Below are positions 1 through 9,371 of a stretch of DNA of 26,787 nucleotides, piece after piece; position 1 is the first letter of the stretch; every line of letters starts with the position of its first letter. The stretch is from NCBI GenBank assembly GCA_002342025.1, contig DDPD01000056.1, forward strand, positions 1-26,787, given 5' to 3'. The DNA is from Moraxellaceae bacterium UBA2477 (lineage in GTDB: Bacteria; Pseudomonadota; Gammaproteobacteria; Pseudomonadales; Moraxellaceae). The position numbers and the translations under genes are program-made. Below the pieces are notes generated by a model that worked only from the letters and a program-made list of their open reading frames with translations, did not search any database and was not told the origin of the DNA.

Positions 1-2
1 GT

Positions 3-836
3 ACGCGCTACCTCGATTTGCCCGTAGGTATTGATCATGTCTTGATTAAGGTCGCCACCATAGCGGGTTTTTTGCAGCTGGGTTTATGGCTGAGCGGCGC
101 ACTCAATTTCTGGATTGAACATTATCGCCGTCAAAGCATGAGCCGAGACTTAGCCGCTGCGACTAGCCTTGCTGCGATCAGCTTTGTCGGGCGTGTCTTG
201 CTGTGGACCTTCTTGGTCCTGTTTATGCTGGATAACCTTGGCGTCAACGTAACAGCCATGGTGGCGGGCTTGGGCGTGGGTGGTATTGCGGTGGCATTAG
301 CCATGCAAAACATACTGGGCGACCTGTTTGCCTCGTTATCGATTGTGATTGATAAGCCGTTTGTGATTGGTGATGTCATTACCGTGGACTCGTTCACCGG
401 CAGTGTTGAACATGTAGGCCTGAAAACCACGCGCCTGCGCAGCAGCACGGGCGAGCAAATCATTATCTCCAACAGTGACCTGCTGAAAACACGCATCCGT
501 AATTTCAAGCGCATGACCGAACGCCGCATGTTGTTCAATTTCGGGGTGGTGTACGAAACTTCTCCTGCGCTACTGGCAGCCATTCCCGCGCTACTGCGGG
601 ACATTGTGGCGACCGTGCCGCAGGCTCGTTTTGAGCGCGCACATTTCAAAGCGTTTGGTTCATCGGCTCTCGAGTTTGAAGTGGTGTATTGGATGACCAA
701 TCCAGACTTCCAGCTCAGCATGGATGCACAGCAGCAGGTGAACTTGGCGTTGCTCGAGCGACTGCAAGAGGCGGGTATTGAGTTGGCGCAATCTGCACCG
801 CCTGCTGCAGGAGCGCTAAAACCTGCTCATCGCTGA
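3..836 (+). CDS. Mechanosensitive ion channel, MscS family (5' end outside window)
   Basis: This is a small-conductance mechanosensitive channel of the MscS type, an inner-membrane safety valve that opens when membrane tension rises. The frame is open from the left edge, so the true start lies outside; an in-frame TTG at 18 is only the first possible start visible. Two hydrophobic helices (about residues 8-28 and 55-75 counted from that TTG) precede the glycine/alanine-rich pore helix with the AGLGVGGIAVALAMQN stretch. The MscS beta domain follows (FVIGDVITV, then VEHVGLKTTRLRS and the IISNSDLL segment), with a short alpha/beta C-terminal domain. Seen directly: the pore helix and beta-domain motifs. 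Inference: a MscS-like paralogue, not MscK, because the tail is short; the missing N-terminus could hold further membrane segments. Confidence 0.93.
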   Translation, partial: TRYLDLPVGIDHVLIKVATIAGFLQLGLWLSGALNFWIEHYRRQSMSRDLAAATSLAAISFVGRVLLWTFLVLFMLDNLGVNVTAMVAGLGVGGIAVALAMQNILGDLFASLSIVIDKPFVIGDVITVDSFTGSVEHVGLKTTRLRSSTGEQIIISNSDLLKTRIRNFKRMTERRMLFNFGVVYETSPALLAAIPALLRDIVATVPQARFERAHFKAFGSSALEFEVVYWMTNPDFQLSMDAQQQVNLALLERLQEAGIELAQSAPPAAGALKPAHR

Positions 837-850
837 CCTGCTTTAGGCAT

Positions 851-884
851 AAAAAAGCCCACATCTAACGGTGTGGGCTTTTTT
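851..884. terminator. Bidirectional intrinsic terminator
   Basis: A perfect 13-bp inverted repeat (851-863 against 872-884) with an 8-base loop, flanked by A and T runs. The GC core is AGCCCACA/TGTGGGCT. It lies between the convergent MscS-type gene and the DUF4394 gene, so it can end transcripts from both sides. Confidence 0.9.
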
Positions 885-897
885 ATGGTCGCTTGGT

Positions 898-2568
898 TTA
901 GAAGCGAATGGCGATGTCTATAAACAGCTTGGATTCCGCAATGACACCCACTAACGTGAGCGGATTACTGGTGACCGCGCTATTCACGCGATAGAGCGAG
1001 AAGTTGTCAGTAGTTGCCGTTCGAGCCATTAACAGTTGGTTTTCGTTGTTTCGGCCAGAGATGTCGAAACCCACTGGGCTGTTAAGGTCTAAAGTGATGC
1101 CCAGTGCAGATATTCGAGTTAAAGCACCTTGAGACAGATTTGTGGAAATGTCCTGCACATTGAGTGTGCTGTTGGCGCTATCAATGACCAACAGGTTGGT
1201 AGCGGCAGCGGAGCGGAAGTTGTTGAGATAAGCAGCGGCTTTCACAACTGGAGTAGGTGTGCCTGATACAGGCTTCTCCGGAGAAACATTCCCAGAGTCT
1301 ACGTTAATAATGGCATTGGAGAGGTCAATTCCAATTAAGCGCAAGTGGTTTTGTGTTTCACCCGAGAGTAATACAGGATTGAAATCGAGGGTATATTGAC
1401 CGTTAATGGGTGGTGTAAGTGTACTTTTGCTACTCAGTGCTCCATTGCTGGCAACCGAGTAGATATTACTGTCATCAGACAAGGCATAGAGCGTGCGGTC
1501 GGACTGTCTGAAGTCAATGCCTATGATTTTTTCAGCCCCTGTTAAACCGGTCAGGCTGACCTCGTTACTAACAGCGCTCGGTTGATTAGCGCGGAATGTG
1601 CGTATTTTGTTATCACTGGTGAGAGCCGTGACGGTTGGGTTGGCGGTGGTGACTAAGCCAATACCATTATAAAACTCTAGGGTTGGTAGCTTAGGTAAAG
1701 TACCCATGAGTTGGGCTGCGTTGCCTGTGGCGGAGGGATCAATGGTGTAGACCCGTGCAAACCCATTATGAGTGACGGCAGCAACGCCGACGTTGTTCGT
1801 GGGATTAATGTCGTAACCGCCAAGAGAGGAGGTGGGGGCATTAGTTAAGCCTAGGTTTTTGGGGCTGGATAAGGTGCCATTGTTGGCATCGGTAGCGAAA
1901 ACTTGACCTGTTGTGCCAGCCGTTAGATCAATACTAAACAGAGGAGCTGTACGTCCATCCTGAGTTGTAAAGTCGTCGCGGTAAGCGATGCCCGTCACTT
2001 TAGGTGTGCCGGGATTCATATTGGTGTCGGTGATGTTGGTGTCGGTGATGACCTCACCTGTTAGGGCATCGACGTGAAGATTAGTGCCATCTTGTCCAAT
2101 AATGCGAAGTCGATCGTCGGCGGGATTAAAGTCAATACTAAAATCACCTGAGGCGAGACCAGTATAGGGTGCAGTCGAATCAGTCGAATCAGGGGATAAT
2201 TTTACTACGCGTGTCATCGCCCCAGATCGCGGCTCTATTCGTATGATCCACGCTTCGTTATTCCCCTTACGTGATAGTCCATACAGCACGCCTTCGGCAT
2301 TGCGATAGTCAATGTCTAGGATGTTTTCATCTGCATCGAGCGCGCCCAGTGCAGTAGTGGAGCCGCTGGATTTAGTCACTGCCGCAACGCTTCTTGCAAA
2401 TTCAAGGTCATCTAAATCGACGCCAATAATGCGATTGTTCGACGTGAGCAAGTAAGCGTTTGCTGGGGAGACGGGCACGGTGAGTGTGGGCGCATTGCCG
2501 CCACAGGCAGCAAGACCGGCACTGAGCGCGGCAATCAGCAATAAACGAGACAGGGGAAAACAACGCAT
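898..2568 (-). CDS. DUF4394-domain lipoprotein, two tandem domains
   Basis: The 556-aa protein starts with a signal peptide ending in a lipobox (LAAC at about 19-22, then GG), so it should be lipidated and membrane-anchored. The mature part has two similar halves, about 35-300 and 310-556. Each contains a TSxN(R/K)I start, an I(L/I)xIDxR...LY(G/A)LS motif and a DFNP...LR(L/I)IG motif, which I read as a duplicated DUF4394 beta-propeller-like repeat. The biochemical role of DUF4394 is not known to me. The ATG has a GGAG seven bases upstream. The gene sits 61 bp downstream of fghA on the same strand but has lower GC and more A/T-ending codons, so a link to formaldehyde metabolism is not implied. 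It ends at the shared bidirectional terminator. Confidence 0.85.
   Translation of the reverse strand: MRCFPLSRLLLIAALSAGLAACGGNAPTLTVPVSPANAYLLTSNNRIIGVDLDDLEFARSVAAVTKSSGSTTALGALDADENILDIDYRNAEGVLYGLSRKGNNEAWIIRIEPRSGAMTRVVKLSPDSTDSTAPYTGLASGDFSIDFNPADDRLRIIGQDGTNLHVDALTGEVITDTNITDTNMNPGTPKVTGIAYRDDFTTQDGRTAPLFSIDLTAGTTGQVFATDANNGTLSSPKNLGLTNAPTSSLGGYDINPTNNVGVAAVTHNGFARVYTIDPSATGNAAQLMGTLPKLPTLEFYNGIGLVTTANPTVTALTSDNKIRTFRANQPSAVSNEVSLTGLTGAEKIIGIDFRQSDRTLYALSDDSNIYSVASNGALSSKSTLTPPINGQYTLDFNPVLLSGETQNHLRLIGIDLSNAIINVDSGNVSPEKPVSGTPTPVVKAAAYLNNFRSAAATNLLVIDSANSTLNVQDISTNLSQGALTRISALGITLDLNSPVGFDISGRNNENQLLMARTATTDNFSLYRVNSAVTSNPLTLVGVIAESKLFIDIAIRF
2021..2050. repeat. Perfect 15-bp tandem duplication inside the DUF4394 gene
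   Basis: The 15-base unit TTGGTGTCGGTGATG occurs twice head to tail (2021-2035 and 2036-2050). On the coding strand it produces the duplicated peptide TDTNITDTN. It is in frame, so the reading frame survives. Confidence 0.9.
2172..2189. repeat. 9-bp tandem duplication inside the DUF4394 gene
   Basis: CAGTCGAAT is present twice in a row, followed by a partial third copy (CAG). It encodes a duplicated DST peptide. Like the 15-bp repeat 120 bases away it keeps the frame, consistent with replication slippage in surface-exposed loops. Confidence 0.8.
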
Positions 2569-2629
2569 CTAACAGCTCCAGACTGGGTAAAACTTGCGCA
2601 TGAGTGTAACGGCATCTTGATCGAAACGC

Positions 2630-3469
2630 TTAGCGCTTTAAGTGGTTGGCATGATGTTGCAGATGATCGGCAATAAAGGTGCTAATAAAATAGTAGCCAT
2701 GATCGTATTCGGCGTGCCGCCGCAGCGTTAGGGCTTGGTTGGCCGCTTGGCAGGCCTGTTCGAGGCAGTCTGTATGCAGTTGTGGCAAGAACTGATCGGC
2801 TAGGCCTTGGTCAACCAGTAGTGGCGGGCAGCGGTGACCTGCAGCAATGAGAGCTGAAGCATCATGAGCCGACCATGCGGCAGCATTATCCCCTAGGTAG
2901 CCTGTAAAGGCTTTTTGCCCCCATGCGCATTGACTGGGCGCGGCAATGGGAGCGAAGGCGGAAACCGATTGATAGCGTTCGGGATGTTTGAGTGCCAAGG
3001 TGAGGGCACCGTGGCCGCCCATGGAGTGGCCGAATATACCGACGCGCTCAGCGTCCGCGGGAAAATGACTCAGGATCAGGCTCCGCAGCTCCTCGCTCAC
3101 ATAGGTTTCCATGCGGTAGTGGGTTGACCAAGGGGATACCGTAGCATCGAGATAAAAACCTGCGCCCACACCAAAGTCCCAGTTCTCACTTTCACCGGCA
3201 ATGCCCGCGCCACGCGGACTGGTATCACAGGTCACCAGCATGAGGCCGAGCTCGGCGGCCAGGCGCTGGGCACCGGCCTTGATCATGAATGTCTCTTCCG
3301 TGCAGGTCAGGCCGGCCAAGTAAAACAGCACGGGGACCTTTTCATGGAGGGCTTGCGGTGGTTGGTATACCGAAAAGCGCATGGGTAGGCCAATCACCGC
3401 CGAATCGTGCTCGTAATAACCTTGCACACCGCCGAAGCAGGCGTGCGTGCTGCGCGTCGTCACGACCAC
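2630..3469 (-). CDS. fghA: S-formylglutathione hydrolase
   Basis: FghA hydrolyses S-formylglutathione to glutathione and formate, the second step of glutathione-dependent formaldehyde detoxification in the cytoplasm. The 279-aa length fits the esterase D family. Visible are the nucleophile elbow GHSMGG with Ser149, the acid Asp225 in the GLADQF segment, and His257 in the YDHGYYF segment, giving a complete catalytic triad. The N-terminal CFGG and the LAGLTCTEETF motif are typical. The start is a GTG one base after the frmA stop; a GGAG seven bases before it, inside the end of frmA, supports this choice and suggests translational coupling. It follows frmA in one transcript, so substrate is passed from FrmA to FghA. 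Confidence 0.96.
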   Translation of the reverse strand: MVVTTRSTHACFGGVQGYYEHDSAVIGLPMRFSVYQPPQALHEKVPVLFYLAGLTCTEETFMIKAGAQRLAAELGLMLVTCDTSPRGAGIAGESENWDFGVGAGFYLDATVSPWSTHYRMETYVSEELRSLILSHFPADAERVGIFGHSMGGHGALTLALKHPERYQSVSAFAPIAAPSQCAWGQKAFTGYLGDNAAAWSAHDASALIAAGHRCPPLLVDQGLADQFLPQLHTDCLEQACQAANQALTLRRHAEYDHGYYFISTFIADHLQHHANHLKR

Positions 3470-3470
3470 C

Positions 3471-4589
<1,119 letters not shown>

Positions 4590-4671
4590 GGGCAAATTCC
4601 TGCAGGTTGGGATGTCGCGAAGGTACCAGCCGGGCGTCGGCGCGTCACCATGACAGCGGGACTTTTGCCGC

Positions 4672-5616
4672 TCAGGCTAGGATGCCGGGCGCTAGTGCTG
4701 GCCCGGTGCCGAGCAGATAAGCCTCGTTGGCTCGAGCGCGCTCGGTGAGCCAGGCGGCCACGCCGGTGACGCGCTTGAGCCGGCGCAGATCCTCGCTGTA
4801 AGAAATCCAGAATTGTCGTACCACGGACACGTCGCCGGGTAGAACAGGAACCAGACGCGGGTCGCCGGCGGCGACAAAGCAGGGCAGGATGGCCAGCGCC
4901 CGGCCTTGCAGAACGGCCTGGTACTGCGCCAGCACGCTGGTGCTGCGCAGGGCACTGGTCGCGCCGGGCACCAGCTCGTCGAGGTACAGCAACTGGGCGC
5001 TGAAGGCGAGGTCATCGACATAATTAATGAATCGATGGCCGTTCAGGTCCGAGCGCGTGTGGATGACGGCCTGACTGGCGAGATAGTCGGGTGTGGCATA
5101 GAGCGCGAGGGTGTAGTCGCAGAGCTTGCTGCAGACATAGGGGCCGCGTGCCGGTCTTTCCAGCGTGATGGCGATGTCGGCCTCGCGCCGCGACAGGCTG
5201 ACGAAGTGCGGTACCGGCAGCACATCGATGGCGATGTTCGGGTAGCGATCCTGGAAGGCGACCATCTCCGGGATCACAAAATAGCTGCCGAACGCCTCGG
5301 TGCAGCCGATGCGCACCAGACCCGAGAGTGCGCTGCCAGTGCCGGATACCTGTTCGCATGCGGCTTGCATGGCACCTTCCATGGCTTCCGCATGACTGAC
5401 CAGCTGCTGGCCATCCGGCGTCAGCGTGAAGCCGGTGCTGCGCGATTTGTCGAAGAGCAGGGCGCTCAGGGTCTCCTCGAGTGTGCGGATGCGCCGTGCC
5501 ACGGTCGTGTAGTCGACGCCAAGGCGGCGGGCAGCGGCACTGGCGGTGCCGGCGCGCACGACTTCGAGGAAAAAGCGGAGGTCATCCCAATCGGGTTGCT
5601 TTGTGCTTTTTTGCAT
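4672..5616 (-). CDS. LysR-family transcriptional regulator
   Basis: A 314-aa regulator of normal LysR length. The N-terminal winged helix-turn-helix (about 10-70: DDLRFFLEVVRAGT, AAARRLGV, TVARRIRTLEE) is followed by the LysR substrate-binding domain (about 95-300). The frame stays open further upstream, but the usual family start, MQKSTKQPDWDD, begins at the ATG at 5616; no strong ribosome binding site is seen there. It is divergent from mmsA across an 82-bp A/T-rich gap and lies upstream of frmA-fghA on their strand. By position it could control the valine operon, the formaldehyde operon, or both. LysR proteins commonly regulate a divergent neighbour, which favours mmsA, while LysR regulators next to frmA-type genes are also known. 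The effector is not readable from the sequence. Confidence 0.93.
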   Translation of the reverse strand: MQKSTKQPDWDDLRFFLEVVRAGTASAAARRLGVDYTTVARRIRTLEETLSALLFDKSRSTGFTLTPDGQQLVSHAEAMEGAMQAACEQVSGTGSALSGLVRIGCTEAFGSYFVIPEMVAFQDRYPNIAIDVLPVPHFVSLSRREADIAITLERPARGPYVCSKLCDYTLALYATPDYLASQAVIHTRSDLNGHRFINYVDDLAFSAQLLYLDELVPGATSALRSTSVLAQYQAVLQGRALAILPCFVAAGDPRLVPVLPGDVSVVRQFWISYSEDLRRLKRVTGVAAWLTERARANEAYLLGTGPALAPGILA

Positions 5617-5698
5617 ATCAAATAGGGATCTATGTCGGTTTATATTGCATTTTATCCTATATATGCTGAGCGTTATTTCTTTTGCAAGGCAGATCGTC
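5617..5698. promoter_or_regulatory. Divergent promoter region between lysR and mmsA
   Basis: An 82-bp A/T-rich spacer between two GC-rich genes. It contains a small dyad ATAG-GGAT-CTAT at 5622-5633, TATATT at 5641 and a GCATAT/ATATGC pair (5613-5618 and 5661-5666) with arms far apart. Divergent LysR promoters usually hold the regulator's T-N11-A sites, so this is the expected operator region. No confident -35/-10 pair could be assigned. Confidence 0.5.
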
Positions 5699-7198
5699 AT
5701 GACCACCGTTCCTACCGTCAAGTTGCTGATCAATGGCGAATTCGTGGAGTCGAAAACCACGCAATGGCGCGATGTGGTCAACCCGGCCACCCAGCAGGTG
5801 CTGGCACGCGTGCCGCTGGCCACGCCGGAGGAGCTGGCAGCTGCCGTTGCTTCGGCCAAGGCCGCTTTCAAAACCTGGCGCAAGACGCCGATCGGTGCCC
5901 GTGCACGCATCTTCCTCAAGTATCAGCAGCTGATCCGCGAAAACATGGCGGAAGTTGCGGCCATCCTCACCGCCGAGCAGGGCAAAACGCTGCCGGATGC
6001 TGAGGGCGACATCTTTCGCGGTCTCGAAGTGGTCGAACATGCTGCCAACATCGGCACGCTGCAGATGGGCGAGATTGCCAACAATGTCGCCAACGGTGTG
6101 GACACCTACACGCTGCAGCAGCCGCTGGGCGTCTGCGCCGGTATCACACCGTTCAACTTCCCGGCCATGATTCCGCTCTGGATGTTCCCGATGGCCATCG
6201 CCTGCGGCAACACCTTCGTGCTCAAGCCCTCCGAGCAGGACCCGATGAGCACCATGCGACTGGTCGAGCTGGCCGTGCAGGCGGGTATTCCGGCCGGCGT
6301 GCTCAACGTTGTCCACGGTGCCGAGGACATCGTCAACGGCCTCTGCGACCACCCGGATATCAAGGCGATCTCGTTCGTGGGTTCGACCCGCGTCGGAACG
6401 CATGTCTACAACCGCGCCACGCTGGCCGGCAAGCGCGCGCAGTGCATGATGGGTGCGAAGAACCATGTGGTCGTACTGCCGGATGCGCCCAAGGAGCAGA
6501 CGCTGAATGCGCTGGTGGGCGCCGGTTTCGGCGCGGCCGGGCAGCGTTGCATGGCATCGTCGGTCGTCGTGCTGGTCGGCGAAGCGCGCGAGTGGATTAA
6601 CGAGATGGCCGAGCGTGCCACAACGTTGAAAGTTGGTGCCGGTCATGAAAAGGGTGTGGAAATTGGCCCGGTGATTTCGTGCGCGGCGCTGTCGCGCATC
6701 GAGGGCCTGATCGCCAGCGGTATCGAGGATGGCGCGCGTCTCGTGCTCGATGGCCGCAAGCCGGCGGTGCCGGGCTACGAGGGCGGCAACTTTGTCGGCC
6801 CGACGCTGTTCGCCGGCGTGAAGCCGGGTATGCGCATCTACGATCAGGAGATCTTCGGGCCGGTGCTGTGCGTGGTCGAAGTCGATACGCTCGATGACGC
6901 CATCGCGCTCATCAACGCCAATCCCAACGGCAATGGCACCGGCCTGTTCACTCGCTCCGGCGGTGCGGCCCGTCATTTCCAGGAAGAGATCGACGTCGGC
7001 CAGGTTGGCATCAACGTGCCCATCCCGGTGCCGGTCCCGCTGTTCTCCTTCACCGGCTCGCGCGGTTCCAAGCTCGGTGACCTCGGTCCTTACGGCAAGC
7101 AGGTCGTGCTGTTCTACACGCAGACCAAGACCATTACCGCGCGCTGGTTCGACGAAGATGCGGTGAGCACGGTCAACACCACCATCAGCCTGCGCTAA
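5699..7198 (+). CDS. mmsA: CoA-acylating methylmalonate-semialdehyde dehydrogenase
   Basis: MmsA converts (S)-methylmalonate semialdehyde with CoA and NAD+ to propionyl-CoA and CO2, the last step of the distal valine pathway. The 499-aa length fits. Visible: PFNFP with the oxyanion Asn153, the FVGSTRVG nucleotide-binding loop at 226-233, and the catalytic Cys284 in GQRCMASS. The usual ALDH general-base segment ELGGK is replaced by MGAKNHVVV, the hallmark of the CoA-dependent subgroup, which lacks that glutamate. I chose the ATG at 5699 (MTTVPTVKLLINGEF) with AAGG nine bases upstream; the longer open frame from 5546 would run into lysR. It heads an operon with the acyl-CoA dehydrogenase 15 bp on and mmsB. 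Confidence 0.96.
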   Translation: MTTVPTVKLLINGEFVESKTTQWRDVVNPATQQVLARVPLATPEELAAAVASAKAAFKTWRKTPIGARARIFLKYQQLIRENMAEVAAILTAEQGKTLPDAEGDIFRGLEVVEHAANIGTLQMGEIANNVANGVDTYTLQQPLGVCAGITPFNFPAMIPLWMFPMAIACGNTFVLKPSEQDPMSTMRLVELAVQAGIPAGVLNVVHGAEDIVNGLCDHPDIKAISFVGSTRVGTHVYNRATLAGKRAQCMMGAKNHVVVLPDAPKEQTLNALVGAGFGAAGQRCMASSVVVLVGEAREWINEMAERATTLKVGAGHEKGVEIGPVISCAALSRIEGLIASGIEDGARLVLDGRKPAVPGYEGGNFVGPTLFAGVKPGMRIYDQEIFGPVLCVVEVDTLDDAIALINANPNGNGTGLFTRSGGAARHFQEEIDVGQVGINVPIPVPVPLFSFTGSRGSKLGDLGPYGKQVVLFYTQTKTITARWFDEDAVSTVNTTISLR

Positions 7199-7213
7199 AA
7201 CGAGGCATCTGCC

Positions 7214-8374
7214 GTGAACTTTGAACTGAACGATGACCAGCTCGCTTTCCAGCAGCTGGCCCGCGATTTCGCTGCTCGTGAGCTGGCTCCGCATGCCGCG
7301 CGCTGGGATGCCGAGGCGTACTTTCCCGTCGAGGTGTTTCGCCAGGGCGGTGAGCTCGGCTTTTGCGGCTTGTACTCGCCGCCGGAGCAGGGCGGCCTCG
7401 GCCTGACGCGTCTGGATTCGGCCATCGTGTTCGAGGAGCTGGCGGCGGCAGACCCATCCACGGCGGCGTTCTTCACCATCCACAACATGGCGACCTGGAT
7501 GCTTTGCGGCTGGGGTCAGCCGGACTTGAAAGCCGAGTGGGGGCCTGCGCTGACCTCGGGCGCGAAGCTGGCCTCGTACTGCCTGACCGAGCCAGATGCC
7601 GGCTCTGACGCCGCCAATCTGAAGACCAGCGCCCGTCGCGACGGCGATGCGTATGTGCTGAAGGGCTCGAAAGCCTTCATCTCTGGTGCCGGCAGTACCG
7701 ACATGCTGGTCGTGATGGCGCGTACCGGCGTGGCCGGTGCCAAGGGCATCAGCGCCTTCGCCGTACCCGCAGATCTGCCGGGCATCCGCTATGGCAAGAA
7801 GGAAGACAAGATGGGCTGGAACAGCCAGCCCACGCGCGCCATCTTCTTCGATGACGTGCGTGTGCCGGTCGGCAATCGTCTTGGCGAAGAGGGCGAGGGC
7901 TTCCGCATCGCCATGAAGGGGCTGGATGGCGGGCGCATCAACATCGCCACTTGTTCCGTGGGTGCGGCCCAGGGCGCGTTCAATGCGGCACAGCGCTATC
8001 TCGGCGAGCGCCAGCAGTTCGGCAAGAAGCTGGCGGATTTTCAGGCCCTGCAGTTCCACCTCGCCGACATGGCCACCGAGCTGGTGGCCGCCCGGCAGAT
8101 GATCCGTCTGGCCGCGAGCAAGCTGGATGCCGGCGCCAGGGATGCAACGACGTACTGCGCGATGGCGAAACGCTTTGCCACCGATGCCGGCTTCAATGTC
8201 TGCAACGAGGCGCTGCAGTTGCACGGCGGCTACGGTTATCTGCGCGATTACCCGCTGGAGCGTTTGCTGCGAGATTCGCGCGTGCACCAGATTCTGGAAG
8301 GCACCAACGAGATCATGCGCGTGATTATCGCGCGGCGCATGCTGGACGCGGATGCGCCGGACAGTATTCGCTGA
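7214..8374 (+). CDS. Acyl-CoA dehydrogenase, probably isobutyryl-CoA dehydrogenase
   Basis: A flavin (FAD) enzyme of 386 aa that should introduce a double bond at C2-C3 of a short branched acyl-CoA, passing electrons to ETF. Both family signatures are present: CLTEPDAGSDAA at 123-134 and QLHGGYGYLRDYPLERLLRD at 335-354. The catalytic base is expected at Glu362 in LEGTNEIMR, the position used in medium-chain, short-chain and isobutyryl-CoA dehydrogenases. It starts at a GTG with GAGG eight bases upstream, and no better start is visible. Lying between mmsA and mmsB, isobutyryl-CoA (valine-derived) is the most likely substrate; this is inferred from context, and 2-methylbutyryl-CoA or another short-chain acyl-CoA cannot be excluded. 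Confidence 0.93.
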   Translation: MNFELNDDQLAFQQLARDFAARELAPHAARWDAEAYFPVEVFRQGGELGFCGLYSPPEQGGLGLTRLDSAIVFEELAAADPSTAAFFTIHNMATWMLCGWGQPDLKAEWGPALTSGAKLASYCLTEPDAGSDAANLKTSARRDGDAYVLKGSKAFISGAGSTDMLVVMARTGVAGAKGISAFAVPADLPGIRYGKKEDKMGWNSQPTRAIFFDDVRVPVGNRLGEEGEGFRIAMKGLDGGRINIATCSVGAAQGAFNAAQRYLGERQQFGKKLADFQALQFHLADMATELVAARQMIRLAASKLDAGARDATTYCAMAKRFATDAGFNVCNEALQLHGGYGYLRDYPLERLLRDSRVHQILEGTNEIMRVIIARRMLDADAPDSIR

Positions 8375-8426
8375 GGCGCTGCTTGATCGGCGCGACAGAC
8401 CTGACTAACAGCATAAGGATACAGAC

Positions 8427-9335
8427 ATGACGGTGAAAATAGCCTTTATCGGCCTCGGCAACATGGGCGGCCCGATGGCCGTGAACCTGCACAAGGCCGG
8501 CTTTGCGGTCACGGCCGTGGATCTTTCGGCCGAGGCTCGTGCCAAGGTTGCCGCTGAGGGCGTGCGCGTGGCTGCGACGGCCGCCGAGGCACTGGTCGGA
8601 GCCAGCGTGGTCATTTCCATGCTACCGGCGAGTCGCCATGTGGAAGGCCTTTACCTCGGCGATGGTGCGGCCAACGCCGGCTTACTGGCTAATCTACCGG
8701 CCGGCACACGCATCATCGACTGCAGCACGATTGCCCCCGCGAGTGCACGCAAGGTCGCCGCCGCTGCGCAGGCGCGAGGGCTGTCCATGATTGATGCGCC
8801 AGTGTCTGGCGGTACCGCAGGTGCCGCTGCCGGTACGCTGACCTTCATGGTTGGCGGAGCAACAGAGTGCGTCGCGGCCGCTCAGTCATTTCTGCAGGCC
8901 ATGGGCAAGAACATCTTCCATGCCGGTGACAGCGGTGCCGGTCAGGTTGCCAAAGTCTGCAACAACATGCTGTTGGCCATTCACATGATCGGCTCGGCGG
9001 AGGCGCTCACGTTGGGCGTCAACAATGGGCTAGATCCAGCGGTGTTATCGGAAATCATGAAGCAGAGTTCGGGTGGCAACTGGTCCTTAGAGAAATATAA
9101 CCCGATGCCAGGCGTGATGGCTGGCGTGCCGGCATCGCGGGATTACAGCGGCGGTTTTGGTACGGATCTGATGCTGAAAGACTTGGGTCTGGCTGAAGAG
9201 GCTGCGCTGGCCAGTGCGTCGGCAATTCCGTTGGGTGGTTTAGCGCGTAACCTGTATGCCGCACACAGCGCCAGCGGTGCCGGTGCGCTGGATTTCTCCA
9301 GCATCATCCGGCTCTTGCAGAAGCAGCCTGCGTAA
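8427..9335 (+). CDS. mmsB: 3-hydroxyisobutyrate dehydrogenase
   Basis: MmsB oxidises 3-hydroxyisobutyrate to methylmalonate semialdehyde with NAD+, feeding MmsA. The 302-aa protein has the Rossmann signature FIGLGNMGGPMA at residues 8-18, the substrate-binding DAPVSGGTAGAAAGTLTFM segment at about 123-141, and the catalytic Lys176 in GQVAKVCNN. AAGGA lies nine bases before the ATG. It is last in the mmsA operon, 52 bp after the acyl-CoA dehydrogenase gene. Codon use shifts inside the gene: the first two thirds resemble mmsA (few TTA/TTG leucines), while from about position 9025 A/T-ending codons become common again, as in the downstream genes. Confidence 0.96.
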   Translation: MTVKIAFIGLGNMGGPMAVNLHKAGFAVTAVDLSAEARAKVAAEGVRVAATAAEALVGASVVISMLPASRHVEGLYLGDGAANAGLLANLPAGTRIIDCSTIAPASARKVAAAAQARGLSMIDAPVSGGTAGAAAGTLTFMVGGATECVAAAQSFLQAMGKNIFHAGDSGAGQVAKVCNNMLLAIHMIGSAEALTLGVNNGLDPAVLSEIMKQSSGGNWSLEKYNPMPGVMAGVPASRDYSGGFGTDLMLKDLGLAEEAALASASAIPLGGLARNLYAAHSASGAGALDFSSIIRLLQKQPA

Positions 9336-9371
9336 GGGCAGCGCTCAACTGTTTGTGCGGCAGGGGCAGCG

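Noticed and set aside
5613..5666. GCATAT/ATATGC pair as a LysR operator
   Set aside because: The arms are 6 bases and about 42 bases apart, which is not a convincing LysR dyad; only the region as a whole was annotated.
5546..5698. Longer N-terminus for mmsA
   Set aside because: It would overlap the lysR start and add an untypical leader; the ATG at 5699 has a ribosome binding site and the family's N-terminus.
5617..5919. Longer N-terminus for the LysR regulator
   Set aside because: The extension would run antisense into mmsA, and the helix-turn-helix begins right after the ATG at 5616, as normal for the family.
5657..8287. 876-codon open frame on the minus strand opposite mmsA and the acyl-CoA dehydrogenase gene
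   Set aside because: The plus-strand genes carry full family motifs; the antisense frame is open because of G/C-rich third positions. It shows no recognisable domain and spans two genes and their spacer.
9336..9371. Terminator between mmsB and the solute-binding-like gene
   Set aside because: No stable hairpin followed by a T run is present.
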